Shown: positions 45,962 through 56,619, counted from the stretch's first letter. The stretch is DNA of 64,000 bases from Colwellia sp. PAMC 21821 (GCF_002077175.1 NZ_CP014943.1:4278001-4342000), one strand, 5' to 3'. Made by a program: numbers and translations. Notes: generated by a model from the sequence alone, not told the origin.

Positions 45962-46504
45962 ATGAGTGTTATAAAACCGCTACTATTGTTCACTATGGTT
46001 GCACTTTCAGCATGCGCCTATCAACCAACCCCTTATAAAGTTGTACAACAAGAAAAATATGAGCAAGGAGCTTTAGCCGGTTTATATCAGTTAGGTGTTA
46101 CAGAAGAGCGTATTAGTCAAAGCGAATATGTTATTACCGTTAAACTCGACGGAGGTAGTGACCCACAAAGAGCAAGAAACATGTTAATGCTACATGCATC
46201 TAAATTAGCGTTAACCAGCGGTTATAAACATTTTAAAAAGAGTCAGCTAAAAGCTGGTAGTTGGTGTAACAAAAGTCGTAATAAGGTAACAAACAAAATT
46301 TCTTTTGCAGAAGGTGGGCCTTCAGCAAAAGCAAAAGTCTCCTTTGTTCATGCCAATGAATCAAATTTCAAAAAGAATAAAACACATTTCAATGCCGAAA
46401 AACTTATTGAAAGACTAGAGCCCATTGTTAATAAGGTTATCACTCAAGAAGTGGCTGACTCTAATGCCAATAAACGCATGCGAATTTGCTGGAATAAAAG
46501 GTAA
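45962..46504 (+). CDS. Small lipoprotein, CC0125/CC1285-like
   Basis: A 180-residue lipoprotein with lipobox LSAC18. The segment GLYQLGVTEERISQSEYVIT and the later RARNMLMLHASKLALTSGY follow the pattern of the CC0125/CC1285 lipoprotein family, whose role is unknown. It has no catalytic motif. It lies between a strong terminator and a long intergenic region, so it is probably transcribed alone. A good ribosome site (GAGGCAAAG) precedes ATG 45962. Any part in carrageenan use is unproven. Confidence 0.7.
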   Translation: MSVIKPLLLFTMVALSACAYQPTPYKVVQQEKYEQGALAGLYQLGVTEERISQSEYVITVKLDGGSDPQRARNMLMLHASKLALTSGYKHFKKSQLKAGSWCNKSRNKVTNKISFAEGGPSAKAKVSFVHANESNFKKNKTHFNAEKLIERLEPIVNKVITQEVADSNANKRMRICWNKR

Positions 46505-46903
46505 TAGCTCAGAATCTAAGGCTTCTCATAACTCAATACATTATCTATCTATCAATCTATCTAACGTTACGTACATCGTCTAAAAAGCATAAAACTTATG
46601 CAAACCAATGTTTTACCTTCTCGCCTTAAACGTTATCATTATAACTACTCAATAGTAGAAATATTCTTTTTTTAGCTGATAAATAATTATTTCATCATAA
46701 TAATTGTTGATATTTATAGAGTTAAAACTTTTTTAATTAAATGTTGGTCAATTTTTAATATATTTTGTTGTAAATCGAAACATCATATGTTTAACTATGT
46801 ATTACTTTTACAAATATAATTTATGTGGCTGAGTTAATTTGTGTTGTGTTAATACAATTAAACTAACTATTTCCCATTGGCCAAACAAGCAGGTTAAAGA
46901 CAA
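46505..46903. other. Intergenic region before the cycloisomerase operon
   Basis: A 399-base AT-rich gap. It has a short run of TCTA-type repeats near 46542-46562 and the operator palindrome at 46778-46792. No gene is seen. Confidence 0.6.
46778..46792. promoter_or_regulatory. Operator palindrome of the cycloisomerase operon
   Basis: AAACAT-CAT-ATGTTT, identical to the cores at 30810 and 41205, lies 111 bases upstream of the cycloisomerase start codon. TTGTTG at 46765-46770 just before it is a possible -35 box. Confidence 0.65.
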
Positions 46904-48055
46904 ATGAAAATAGAATGCATAAGAACTCACCATATAAGATGCGAATTAAAAAAACCTTTTGGTTTTTCTCAGTGGTTCTATAACCAGCGTAATGTTCTAC
47001 TCATCGAAGTTATTGCTGATGATGGTACATCTGGCTGGGGAGAGTGTTACGGTCCTGCTGATGTTATTCAAGCCGCGGTTGAAAAATTTTACGCACCAAG
47101 ACTTATGGGAATGGATGCCCAATCTACAGAAGCTATTTGGCACCATATGTGGCGGTCGTCATTAGATTTCGCTCGTTCAGGTATCATGATGGCAGCAATG
47201 TCGGGTATTGATATGGCATTGTGGGATTTAAAAGGCAAAGCATTAAATTTAAGTGTAAGCCAATTAATGGGCGGGGCAGTTAGAAACACCGTTCCTTGTT
47301 ATGCCACGGGTATGTACTTCCAAGATCTCCCTGAAGATAAATTACTCGATACCTTAGTGTCAGAAGCTGTTACCTACGCAGAGGAAGGCTTCAAGGCAAT
47401 GAAAATAAAGGTTGGTAAGAACTTAGCCTTTGATGAAAAGCTTATTAAAGCCATGCGTAAAGCACTGCCAAATACTGTTTTAGCCGCTGATTCAAATCAT
47501 GCTTATGATCTACCAGAAGCACTTAAAATAGCAAAAATACTCGAAGATAATGATTATCATTGGTTTGAAGAGCCTTTATCGCCAGAACATCCTGACTTAT
47601 TCAGACAACTACAAGATAAAACCAATATCGCTATAGCAACCGGTGAATGTGAGCAAACACGTTACGGTTTTAAAAGACTTATTGAGCAGGGCGGTGTTCA
47701 ATTAGTACAAGCCGATTTAGCTTATTGTGGTGGTCCAAGCGAAGCACTTAAAATACGCGCATTAGCATCAGCTAGTGGTTTAAACATGATACCGCATGTG
47801 TGGGGTACGCAATTAAACTTAGCAGCAGCGACACATTTCTTAGCCACAGCTTATTCTGAACCAGGGCGTGCTGAATCTAAACCCTTATATTTAGAGTATG
47901 ACCGTACCGAAAACCCTTTAAGAGACAATCTTTACAAAGTTAATGTTGAAGTTAAGCAAGGTGAAGCCATTGTTCCTTCTGCACCAGGACTCGGTGTTGA
48001 AATAGATAACGACGCTTTAAACGAATTTACTATCTGTATGACGGAATCAAAATGA
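46904..48055 (+). CDS. Sugar-acid cycloisomerase, enolase superfamily (probable 3,6-anhydro-D-galactonate cycloisomerase)
   Basis: A 383-residue enolase-superfamily enzyme, not closely like the dehydratase at 34171. K167-x-K169 in KIKVGK, D196 and N198 in ADSNHAY, E222 in FEEP, E248 in GECE and H298 in PHVWGT give a mandelate-racemase-type active site. The whole, including PHVWGT and the ending PGLGVEIDNDALNEF, resembles galactarolactone cycloisomerase (Gci) of Agrobacterium. Coupled by a 4-base overlap to an aldehyde dehydrogenase, it most likely opens 3,6-anhydro-D-galactonate to 2-keto-3-deoxygalactonate, joining the dgoK-dgoA route. The family is certain; the substrate is inferred from context. 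An operator palindrome lies upstream. Confidence 0.82.
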   Translation: MKIECIRTHHIRCELKKPFGFSQWFYNQRNVLLIEVIADDGTSGWGECYGPADVIQAAVEKFYAPRLMGMDAQSTEAIWHHMWRSSLDFARSGIMMAAMSGIDMALWDLKGKALNLSVSQLMGGAVRNTVPCYATGMYFQDLPEDKLLDTLVSEAVTYAEEGFKAMKIKVGKNLAFDEKLIKAMRKALPNTVLAADSNHAYDLPEALKIAKILEDNDYHWFEEPLSPEHPDLFRQLQDKTNIAIATGECEQTRYGFKRLIEQGGVQLVQADLAYCGGPSEALKIRALASASGLNMIPHVWGTQLNLAAATHFLATAYSEPGRAESKPLYLEYDRTENPLRDNLYKVNVEVKQGEAIVPSAPGLGVEIDNDALNEFTICMTESK

Positions 48056-49488
48056 ACGATATTCAATATAAAATGATTATAAATGGCGAACGTGTCAGTT
48101 CGGCTACTACTTTTCCAGTGATCAACCCTGATAACGAACAAACGGTTGCACACGTACCTCAAATTGAAGCCCAACAAGTTGAAGCTGTTTTAGCTGCAGC
48201 AGAACAAGGCTTCAAGCTTTGGTCTAAAGTTTCTGTAGCAGACAGAGAAAAACTCATTTTAGCTTATGCCAATTTATTGGAACAACACAAAGACGAAATT
48301 GTCGATATTCTTATTAGCGAATCAGGTAAGCCCATTGATAATGCTGAATACGATTTTGGTATGTTAGTGACTTGTTTACGTTACTTTGTTGAAGAAGCTA
48401 AACGTGTTGAACAGCCTGTTATTGTAGACCCTGATGGAAGATTTCATCATTACATTCAACGTCAACCTATTGGGGTTGCGGTAGGATTTTTAGCTTGGAA
48501 CTTTCCATTACTAAACTTCGGTTACAAACTAGCGCCAGTACTTGCCACAGGTTGTAGTAGCATTATAAAACCATCACAAGTAACGCCACTTGCCACTTTA
48601 AGATGTGCCGAGTTAGCCCTAGAAGTTGGTTTTCCTGCTGGTGTTATTAATGTTATTACCAGTAATGACTATGATGTAACAAATCCATTATTAACCAGTA
48701 AAATCCCTGCTTTATTTACCATGATTGGCTCAACCAATTCAGGTGTTAAAGCGATGCAAACAGCTTGTACTAGCGTGAAACATTTTTCAGTTGAACTTGG
48801 CGGTAATGCACCTGTAATTGTTTATGATGATGCTGAAGTTAAAAAAGCAGCACACAATATTATTGACCTTAAATACGGTAACAGTGGTCAAGTTTGTGTT
48901 TCACCCAACCGTTGTTTTGTTCACGAGTCGGTTTATCAAGAGTTTATTGCTGAAGCCAAAGCGCACGCAGAAGGTCTTGTACTTGGCGCTGGACGCGGCG
49001 AAGGTCGTCAAATGGGACCTGTTATTAATGCAAAAGAACGTAAACGCATTCTTTCACTGGTAGATGATGCAGTTACAAAAGGTGCCACTTTAACTTTAGG
49101 CGGCAAAGTGCCAGCTTCTCGTACTAAAGGCTTTTACATGGAGCCTACAATTTTGACAAACGTTAGCGTTGATATGTCGGTTGCTCGAGAAGAAATATTT
49201 GGTCCTGTTTTACCTATTATTCAATTTAGTGATGCTGACGATATTATCGCTTTAGCCAATGATTGCGAATATGGCCTATCGGCCTATGTTTATACCACTA
49301 ACTTAAAACGTGGCATGCAAGCAGCCAATGAAATTCAAGCGGGTAGCGTTTGTATCAATGAAGTTCATTATGCCGTGCATTTACCTCATGGTGGTTTAAA
49401 GCAAAGTGGTGTTGGTAAAGATTGTTCACGCTATAGCCTTGAAGAATACTTAACCAATAAACGCGTTTCAATTTTAGTGAATGACTAA
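48052..49488 (+). CDS. Aldehyde dehydrogenase (probable 3,6-anhydro-D-galactose dehydrogenase)
   Basis: NAD(P)-dependent aldehyde dehydrogenase of 478 residues. N150 in AWNFP, E248 in VELGGNAP and C282 in [11 protein letters not shown] are the oxyanion, general base and nucleophile residues, and EEIFGPVLP follows near residue 377. The size matches the succinate-semialdehyde and anhydrogalactose dehydrogenase branches. ATG 48052 overlaps the cycloisomerase stop by four bases, giving tight coupling. In carrageenan degraders this pair oxidises 3,6-anhydro-D-galactose to the acid and isomerises it, so that is the proposed role. The cofactor cannot be decided by eye. No residue is missing. Confidence 0.85.
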   Translation: MNDIQYKMIINGERVSSATTFPVINPDNEQTVAHVPQIEAQQVEAVLAAAEQGFKLWSKVSVADREKLILAYANLLEQHKDEIVDILISESGKPIDNAEYDFGMLVTCLRYFVEEAKRVEQPVIVDPDGRFHHYIQRQPIGVAVGFLAWNFPLLNFGYKLAPVLATGCSSIIKPSQVTPLATLRCAELALEVGFPAGVINVITSNDYDVTNPLLTSKIPALFTMIGSTNSGVKAMQTACTSVKHFSVELGGNAPVIVYDDAEVKKAAHNIIDLKYGNSGQVCVSPNRCFVHESVYQEFIAEAKAHAEGLVLGAGRGEGRQMGPVINAKERKRILSLVDDAVTKGATLTLGGKVPASRTKGFYMEPTILTNVSVDMSVAREEIFGPVLPIIQFSDADDIIALANDCEYGLSAYVYTTNLKRGMQAANEIQAGSVCINEVHYAVHLPHGGLKQSGVGKDCSRYSLEEYLTNKRVSILVND

Positions 49489-49489
49489 T

Positions 49490-50944
49490 ATGAATATTTC
49501 AATTAAATCTTTATTTACTTGTGTCGCTTTTATTACTGCTTTAGCACCGTTAAGTCATGCGATGGCAGTCACTGCGGATGAAAGCAATACTAATAAGTCA
49601 GTTAAACAGCCTAATATCGTTTTACTGTTTTCTGACGATGCTGGTTATGCAGACTTTGGTTTTCATGGTAGTAAAATCATGCAAACGCCTAATTTAGACA
49701 AGCTTGCTCAACAAGGCGTTAAATTTCAACAGGCTTATGTAACGGATCCTACATGTGGTCCTTCACGAGCGGGCCTTATCACTGGTAAATATCAACAAAG
49801 ATTTGGTTTTGAAGAGAATAACGTGCCTGGTTATATGAGTGAGAACTCTGCAGCAGATGGCAGTGATATGGGTATTCCTGTTGAAGAAGTTACCATGGCT
49901 GATTACCTTAAAAAACTCGGTTATACCAACGGTTTTTATGGTAAATGGCATGTTGGTGGCGCAGATAAGTTTCACCCATTAAAAAGAGGCTTTGACGAAT
50001 TTTACGGGTTCAGAGGTGGTGCACGTAGCTACTTTGCTTATTCAAAAGCACCAGCGAGTAAACTAGATCTTAACGAGCGTAACTTTGGTAACTTTGAAGA
50101 ACCTAAAGGTTATTACACCGATGTACTTGCTGAAGAAACTATACAATTTATAGAAAAAAACGCTAAAGAAGATAAACCATTTTTTGCCTTTGTTTCTTTT
50201 AATGCGGTTCATACACCTATGGACGCTCAACCAGAAGATCTTGCTAAATTTCCTGCCCTTAAAGGCAAGTTAAAAACATTAGCTGCGATGACTCTGGCAT
50301 TAGACCGAGCTTCTGGAAAAATAATGGATAAGTTGGCCGAACTGGGTATTGATGACAACACCATTGTTATTTTTACCAACGACAATGGCGGACCAAGCGA
50401 TAAAAATGCTTCAAGCAATGCACCGTTTAGTGGGACAAAATCTAATCACTTAGAAGGTGGTCTTAGAGTACCTTTCTTAATGAAGTGGCCTAATCATATT
50501 CAAGCTAACTCTACTTATGAATACCCGGTTAGCCTATTTGATCTACTACCAACTTTTTATTCGGCTGGTGGCGGTTTAACGAAAGACTTACCAGGTATAG
50601 ATGGTGTAGATCTTATGCCATATATCCAACAAGACAATAACAACCGTCCACACGACGTTCTTTATTGGAAAAAAGATACCAGAGCGACAATTCGTGAAGG
50701 AGATTGGAAGTTAATACGTTTTCCTGACCGCCCAGCAGAACTTTACTATGTTCCTGAAGATATTAGAGAAGTTCATAACGTGGCGAGTAAACATCCTGAA
50801 AAAGTAAAAAAAATGTTTAAGCAGTTATTTGCTTGGGAATCAACTTTAGAACGACCGCGTTGGTTACTTAAACGTGAATTTGAAAACTACGATATTGACC
50901 GAATGGATAAGTACAGAAAAGTAGATTTAGAAAATAAAGATTAA
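49490..50944 (+). CDS. S1-family sulfatase (S1_19-like)
   Basis: A 484-residue secreted sulfatase with a signal peptide ending near [20 protein letters not shown] gives metal ligands, C89-G-P-S-R93 with AGLITGKYQ is the formylglycine site, GKWHVG follows, and FTNDNGG carries the later pair. [20 protein letters not shown] resembles the corresponding region of the sulfatase at 44351, so the two are probably related in specificity. ATG 49490 begins two bases after the dehydrogenase stop; ATG 49481 (eight-base overlap) is also possible. Either way the gene is translationally coupled to AHG catabolism, which favours a carrageenan substrate. Confidence 0.9.
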   Translation: MNISIKSLFTCVAFITALAPLSHAMAVTADESNTNKSVKQPNIVLLFSDDAGYADFGFHGSKIMQTPNLDKLAQQGVKFQQAYVTDPTCGPSRAGLITGKYQQRFGFEENNVPGYMSENSAADGSDMGIPVEEVTMADYLKKLGYTNGFYGKWHVGGADKFHPLKRGFDEFYGFRGGARSYFAYSKAPASKLDLNERNFGNFEEPKGYYTDVLAEETIQFIEKNAKEDKPFFAFVSFNAVHTPMDAQPEDLAKFPALKGKLKTLAAMTLALDRASGKIMDKLAELGIDDNTIVIFTNDNGGPSDKNASSNAPFSGTKSNHLEGGLRVPFLMKWPNHIQANSTYEYPVSLFDLLPTFYSAGGGLTKDLPGIDGVDLMPYIQQDNNNRPHDVLYWKKDTRATIREGDWKLIRFPDRPAELYYVPEDIREVHNVASKHPEKVKKMFKQLFAWESTLERPRWLLKREFENYDIDRMDKYRKVDLENKD

Positions 50945-51027
50945 GTAACTACGATTGAATTTAAGAATAAAAAGGGCGTTTAATTAAGTAGTAAAGCCTA
51001 TACAACATAAAGAACTGGGGAGATTAC

Positions 51028-54000
51028 ATGAATAAGCATTTTAAATTGAAAGCTTTATCTGTTGCTATAATAACAACATTTATTACTTCACCGTATGCAA
51101 TGGCAGCTGAAGAGGTTAGCACTGCAGTTGAAGTAAAAAAAGCTGAAGAAGTTGCAAAGAAACAAAAACCAACTCAAAACATTGAAGTGATTGAAGTTAC
51201 TGGCTTTAAGGGTAGTTTACGAAAGTCGATGAATTCTAAACGTTTCTCTGACAGTGTTAGTGATTCGATATTTGCTGAAGATGTTGGTAAATCTACGGAT
51301 CAAAATATTGGTGACGCATTATCACGTGTTACCGGTGTTACTGTTCAGGAAGAAGATGGTGAAGGTACAAGAATCTCTGTGCGTGGTGCCGGTCCAAGTT
51401 TAAACCAAATAACGCTTAATGGTGTTTCTTTAACCAGCGGCTTATCAGGTGGTGGCAATAATCCTTCGGCTGATCAAAGTGTTGATTTAAGCTCTTTTTC
51501 TTCAGATATATTGTCATCAATTGACGTTGTTAAAACATCATCAGCAGATCAAGATGAAGGTTCATTAGGTGCAAGTGTTATTTTACGCACCGTTAAACCA
51601 CTTTCATTAAACGCGCCACGTCGTTCGTTTAATGTTGAAGGTCGTTATAATGACTTTTCACAAGAAAATGATGGCCGTATTGGTGCGAGTTTTGCTGACA
51701 AATTTCTCGATGATACCTTAGGCTTTGTTATCACGCTTTCGCATGACAAACAGAAAACCCGTCAAGATAGTTTAAATACCGACTGGGTCGATTCTACTGT
51801 ACCTATTGTTGACTTATTTGCCAGTAGTGGCAGAACGGCCCATGATTTAGCTACAGGCAAAGCAATCCGCCTATTAAGTGAAGGTCAAACCGTTGAAGAC
51901 CTAGCTAATTGGGATCCAGACACGCAAATAGCTGTAGATGGACCATTAGATGTTTTAGCAAGAAATTCGAGCGATTTTTCAGTTACTTCAAATGAACGTG
52001 AAAGATTTTCAGTTTCTACTGGCCTTGAATGGCAGGCTTCAGATTTTACAAATATTCAACTTGACGTTACTCACACTAAGCAAACCGTTACGACTGATTA
52101 TCATAACTTTCGTCTGAACTTTGCACCATTAACCGGTGTTTCTTCAAATGATCCAGTAACCGATTGGAATGGAGTAAATTTAGATACACGTACTCTTGAT
52201 AAGTCTTACAGTCGCTCATCATCTGGCTTTTTTAATCGTAACCAAGGTGAACGAGAATTAGAAACAAATGTTGTTTCATTAACGCTTGATCACGAATTTA
52301 GCGACACTTTCCGTATGGCGATAGCTGCAGGTTATTCTGGTACTGACGATGTTACTGACAACTTTGTGGGGTTAACCACGGCGACTTGGAATACAACGGG
52401 TCGTCAACTTATTGATGGTATGCCTGCTGAAATCATTGAACCTATTGGTTTAGACTGTACATTCAGTGGTGGAGATTGTACTTTTGCAATGGGTCAAACT
52501 GCGGCAGTAATTGATCCTTTCGATGGCAGTGTAACTCAAGCGACTAGTCGTTTTAATCCTTTTGATTTAGAAGCAAACCATCTTGGTGGCTTAACCTTCA
52601 GAGATAACAATCAATCAGATACCAATAAACAAATTAAAGTAGATTTCGATTGGGATGTAGACGTTCTAGATACCATAACAAAAGTTGAATTTGGTTTTAA
52701 ATACTCAAACCGTAATAAAGATGTTTATACGCAAAATCAAACCGTTAACACGGGTACAGCCTTAGTTGATCGCAGCGATCCTAATATTAACTACAGTACG
52801 GTAGGTATGGGCTCTATTGGCGTTATTGACATGATGTCAGGTGAAGCCTTTCCTTACGATAATTTTGCTGAAGATTTAGTTGGAGACCGAAGCAGTGAGT
52901 TTTTTGGTGGTTGGCCAATGCTTGACGCAAATAAAGCCATTGCTGCTTTTGCAGGCAGAGACCCAGGCACTGTTGGTGTTAGTGCCAATGCACTCGGAAC
53001 ACGTGAAATTGAAACAGAATCGAACTCTGCTTATGTTAAAGTCAATTTTGAAGGTTTTGATGGTCGTTTAACGGGTAATATTGGTCTTCGCTATGTTAAA
53101 GACAAAAATACTGCATCGGGTGTAGGTGGTATTAACTACTATCGTAACCCTCATTTACTTGACCCGTATGATTTACTTATTGCACGTCGTTTAGGTGATA
53201 TAAATGGTTCACAACCTTGTGCTGAACCAACGGCAAATATTAACCCTGATACAGGAGTTCCAGATACTCGATTTGGTTCAACTAACCAAGATCAACTAAC
53301 GGGTTGTTGGGATTGGGCACTGACTCATGGTTATGATTTAAATAATTCAGACACTATTCCTTATGTTAATGGTAGCTGGGTTTTACCAGGCGGGATTAAC
53401 ACCAATAACTTAACCAATATTGATTATTCTGGTGCTACTCCTTTTGTTAATGAACTATTACCTTTGCCAAATCAAATTGTTGATATTAATGGTAATTTAG
53501 TTGATGTAACGAGAAGTAATCACAGAAGATTTAGTTCTAATGGCGCTATTTGGCAGTATCTAGATTTATCTACTGCTTGGACAGGTCCAAATGGCAATGT
53601 TGACTCATCAAGTCGTCGTGAAGCCTCTGTTGGTGGTTCAAATTCTGAGACACTATTACTCCCAAGTATAAATCTTAACTACATGATTAATGATGAGATG
53701 ATTGGTCGTTTTGCTGCTTCAAAAACAATGGCAAGACCACAATTTGATTCATTAAACCCACGTTTACAAATTAATGAAAATATTTGGGGTCCTAATGCTG
53801 CAGGTAGTGCTGGCAACTCCGATCTGAAGCCACTTGAATCTAAAAACTTAGATTTATCATTTGAATGGTATTTCGACGAAGCTAGCCTTGTCTCTGCTGC
53901 TTTATTTTATAAAAAAATGTCTAACTTTGAAGAAACAGTTGCCACACCATTTCACTATAAAGACGTACGTTCAGAATACGACTTAACTGATGCTAATTTA

Positions 54001-54687
54001 TTGCTTGATTATGATGAAAATCGTCAGCCTGGTGATGCAGACAACTGTATGCCACATCGTTATCCAGGTGGTTCATTAGCCAGTGAATGGAAGATTGAAT
54101 GTCACACGGCCATTATTGACATCGTTAAAAATGGTAAGGGTGCAGAAATTAAAGGTTTAGAGCTTGGTTACACCCAAACCTATGACTTTTTACCTGGTAT
54201 TTGGTCTGGTTTAGGTTTAAGCCTTAATTACACTTATCAAGACTCTGAAAAAGAAATTGAAACTATCGGAACAACTGGTTTAGTTACTCAACCGTTACCG
54301 CAAGCTTTTACGCCTAAGCATTCAGCTAACGCGACAATTTTCTATGAGAAAGATGGTTTACAACTGCGCTTAGCTAACCGTTTCACTGATGTACAGTTAG
54401 TTGATGATGGTGTACCAGGTGGTGCTATTTGGCAAGAATCTACCAACAGACTCGACTTTAGTTCAAGTTATGCTTTTAACAAGACATACAGCTTAACCTT
54501 TCAAGTAAGTAACCTTACCGATGAAGTGCGTCGTAACTTTTACACAAGCTATGACACACAGAATCAAGCGGGCGAAGTTGTATTCGATGAAGGTGATGCT
54601 ACTGATGGCGGTGTAACTCAAGATCGTACAGTATCTGTTTATAAAAGTGGTCGTCAATACCGTTTGGGTATTAGAGCTACATTTTAA
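51028..54687 (+). CDS. Very large TonB-dependent receptor
   Basis: Outer-membrane receptor of 1219 residues, much longer than the 939-residue one at 38214. A signal peptide (to about AMAAE) precedes an Ala-Lys-Glu stretch, a TonB-box-like segment (IEVIEVTGFKG), the plug (FAEDVGKSTDQNIGDALSRV, TGVTVQEEDGEGTRISVRGAG) and a barrel ending GRQYRLGIRATF. Extra length lies in extracellular loops around 400-560 and 660-820 that contain cysteine-bearing segments such as LDCTFSGGDCTF. GGGGAGA-type ribosome site precedes the ATG. It is in line with the cycloisomerase operon (83-base gap) and directly before a surface lipoprotein, suggesting a two-part uptake unit for large oligosaccharides. Confidence 0.9.
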   Translation: MNKHFKLKALSVAIITTFITSPYAMAAEEVSTAVEVKKAEEVAKKQKPTQNIEVIEVTGFKGSLRKSMNSKRFSDSVSDSIFAEDVGKSTDQNIGDALSRVTGVTVQEEDGEGTRISVRGAGPSLNQITLNGVSLTSGLSGGGNNPSADQSVDLSSFSSDILSSIDVVKTSSADQDEGSLGASVILRTVKPLSLNAPRRSFNVEGRYNDFSQENDGRIGASFADKFLDDTLGFVITLSHDKQKTRQDSLNTDWVDSTVPIVDLFASSGRTAHDLATGKAIRLLSEGQTVEDLANWDPDTQIAVDGPLDVLARNSSDFSVTSNERERFSVSTGLEWQASDFTNIQLDVTHTKQTVTTDYHNFRLNFAPLTGVSSNDPVTDWNGVNLDTRTLDKSYSRSSSGFFNRNQGERELETNVVSLTLDHEFSDTFRMAIAAGYSGTDDVTDNFVGLTTATWNTTGRQLIDGMPAEIIEPIGLDCTFSGGDCTFAMGQTAAVIDPFDGSVTQATSRFNPFDLEANHLGGLTFRDNNQSDTNKQIKVDFDWDVDVLDTITKVEFGFKYSNRNKDVYTQNQTVNTGTALVDRSDPNINYSTVGMGSIGVIDMMSGEAFPYDNFAEDLVGDRSSEFFGGWPMLDANKAIAAFAGRDPGTVGVSANALGTREIETESNSAYVKVNFEGFDGRLTGNIGLRYVKDKNTASGVGGINYYRNPHLLDPYDLLIARRLGDINGSQPCAEPTANINPDTGVPDTRFGSTNQDQLTGCWDWALTHGYDLNNSDTIPYVNGSWVLPGGINTNNLTNIDYSGATPFVNELLPLPNQIVDINGNLVDVTRSNHRRFSSNGAIWQYLDLSTAWTGPNGNVDSSSRREASVGGSNSETLLLPSINLNYMINDEMIGRFAASKTMARPQFDSLNPRLQINENIWGPNAAGSAGNSDLKPLESKNLDLSFEWYFDEASLVSAALFYKKMSNFEETVATPFHYKDVRSEYDLTDANLLLDYDENRQPGDADNCMPHRYPGGSLASEWKIECHTAIIDIVKNGKGAEIKGLELGYTQTYDFLPGIWSGLGLSLNYTYQDSEKEIETIGTTGLVTQPLPQAFTPKHSANATIFYEKDGLQLRLANRFTDVQLVDDGVPGGAIWQESTNRLDFSSSYAFNKTYSLTFQVSNLTDEVRRNFYTSYDTQNQAGEVVFDEGDATDGGVTQDRTVSVYKSGRQYRLGIRATF

Positions 54688-54802
54688 TAAACGCTATAAA
54701 CCATTAAAAAATAACTATAAATCTTGGTTAAATTAAACGCCGAATTATGAATTTATAAATTCAGGAAAATAATTTAATCAAGTAATAAATTGGAGTTGTA
54801 AG

Positions 54803-56560
54803 ATGCAAACTAACTTACTTAAAAAAACAATGCTATTAACGATGATTTCTGCAGCGTTAATTGGCTGTGGTGGCGCTGACGAAGGTAAAGACTATAACTT
54901 TAAGTCGAAAAATCCTGTGCAGTTTCCTGAAGAATCATTAGTCGTAAATATTGATGAAGTTATCGGCGTGATAGAAATAGATTTATTATTCGGCGCAACA
55001 GTAGATAGCCAACCAATTGATCCAGCAGAATCAACAGTGTATGTTCGAAATTTTCGGTTCGCACCGCTTAATGATAATTTCGTAACACCACAAGCTGCTG
55101 GTAATGTAGCGAGTCAAGGTGTCTCGCCATTTTTTGTTTCAGAAGATAAAACAAAGTTAATTGTTGTTACCGATGCTTTTGACCAAGCACTTCGCATGTG
55201 TGATACCACAGATGTTCGTGGCGCCGTTGATGCTGATGGCAATAACATTGGTGATGGTGTGCGAGATTTTCCGCAATCTATTACTTACAGTGTGCATTAT
55301 GTAATTGATAATGGCTTTGATTTAGCACCGGGGGTTGAGCATCCAGAACGCGAATTATTATTAACCATTAATGCCATATCAGATCCTGTTATTGAAGTTC
55401 AAGCATTTAATACTGAAGTTGCCTCAGGTGATACTACACCGATGTTATCAGCCACTTTACCTTCTTACGCTTGTAACAGTAATTTAACTTACGAAATTGT
55501 TGAGCAAACCATTGCCAGTATCGATGATGACGGCATTATAATGGGTAACAACAAAGGTGAAACTACCATTACAGTAACGAGTGAAGAAAACTCTGAACTC
55601 AATGCTACTGCTACCATCACTGTGACACCAGGATTTAACTTAGCTATCACTAATCAAGATGTTAATGATTTAGGCGCACCATTAGGCACTAAATCGGTTC
55701 CTACTTGTTCAGCGATAGGTATTACTGTTGAACCGTCTATTGTTGCTGACACGTTATCGGGTGATTACAGCTATAGTTGGATGTCTGGTACTCAGACCTT
55801 CTCTAATGAACATAGCGATGGTGCTTTCGGTGCTACTGGTCAATTCACTAACAGTTTAGCTAGTGGTGAAATGGCTACTGTAACTGTGGGTTATGATGCT
55901 GGTTATACTGGTGCAACGAGTTCAGATGACGTGCAAGAGCAAATGGTCACTGTTACTGCAGAAAGAAACTATGCCTGTGAACCGGGTGAACTGCCAAATG
56001 GCCCTACAGATCTTCTATTAAATGCTGGTAACTGGGGTCCTAATGCTACGCATGTTGCTGGTGGCCTAGATGGAACAAGTTTGTTAGTTACCTCAAATAA
56101 TGATGACGCTGCACAGTTCGGTAATACGACTCGACAAGTTTGGAATGCAAATAATAACTTTCATAGCCTTACCTTTGGTCGAGGTGGTGAATCAGTTGGT
56201 AGAGTATTTAAGTTTGCTGTTTGGGCAAAGCTTTCGCAGTTACCTGCTGAATCTACTGACGAACTTAAATTAGACCATACCTTGTTGGCTTGGAACTGTG
56301 ATGGTTGTGGAGTAACAGACGGTTTCCCAGGTCGTTATACAGATGGCGTTACAGGTTCTGTATCCGCTGTACTTAAGCATACTACTGATTGGCAGTTAGT
56401 TGAGTTTATTAACCCACTTACTGGCACTACAGAGTGGACAGTTCCTGCAAATTGGAACGTAAATACAGCTGCATTTCAATTCTGGGATCTATATGGTTTC
56501 GGCAATGGTGATTCAATCGAGCTCGATAACTATTCTATTGTAGAAGTTGAAGTAGAGTAA
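54803..56560 (+). CDS. Surface lipoprotein with Ig-like and jelly-roll domains, likely receptor partner
   Basis: A 585-residue lipoprotein with lipobox LIGC22. Residues ~40-200 form a domain I do not recognise. Residues ~205-285 form a bacterial Ig-like (BIG2) domain (SIDDDGIIMGNNKGETTITV). After a second beta-rich region, residues ~400-585 resemble a carbohydrate-binding jelly-roll (SLLVTSNNDDAAQFG, KFAVWAKL, WQLVEFINP, DSIELDNYSIVEV). No catalytic motif is visible. Acidic composition and a position 115 bases after the large TonB receptor suggest a cell-surface glycan-binding partner, playing the part SusD plays in Bacteroidetes. A terminator follows. Function is inferred only. Confidence 0.72.
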   Translation: MQTNLLKKTMLLTMISAALIGCGGADEGKDYNFKSKNPVQFPEESLVVNIDEVIGVIEIDLLFGATVDSQPIDPAESTVYVRNFRFAPLNDNFVTPQAAGNVASQGVSPFFVSEDKTKLIVVTDAFDQALRMCDTTDVRGAVDADGNNIGDGVRDFPQSITYSVHYVIDNGFDLAPGVEHPERELLLTINAISDPVIEVQAFNTEVASGDTTPMLSATLPSYACNSNLTYEIVEQTIASIDDDGIIMGNNKGETTITVTSEENSELNATATITVTPGFNLAITNQDVNDLGAPLGTKSVPTCSAIGITVEPSIVADTLSGDYSYSWMSGTQTFSNEHSDGAFGATGQFTNSLASGEMATVTVGYDAGYTGATSSDDVQEQMVTVTAERNYACEPGELPNGPTDLLLNAGNWGPNATHVAGGLDGTSLLVTSNNDDAAQFGNTTRQVWNANNNFHSLTFGRGGESVGRVFKFAVWAKLSQLPAESTDELKLDHTLLAWNCDGCGVTDGFPGRYTDGVTGSVSAVLKHTTDWQLVEFINPLTGTTEWTVPANWNVNTAAFQFWDLYGFGNGDSIELDNYSIVEVEVE

Positions 56561-56581
56561 TTTCTTTAACTATTAATAAAT

Positions 56582-56607
56582 AGCCATCTTTACGGATGGC
56601 TTTTTTA
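56582..56607 (+). terminator. Intrinsic terminator before the kappa-carrageenase gene
   Basis: AGCCATC (56582-56588) pairs with GATGGCT (56595-56601) across six bases, then TTTTTT. It is textbook in form and leaves only about 12 bases before the next start codon. Confidence 0.85.
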
Positions 56608-56619
56608 TAGGACTCAATA

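Noticed and set aside
46542-46562. TCTA-type repeats as a functional element
   Set aside because: Short, imperfect and in AT-rich DNA; no more than simple sequence.
46904-48055. A second galactonate dehydratase
   Set aside because: Its KxK and PHVWGT active site differs from DgoD and is closer to galactarolactone cycloisomerase.
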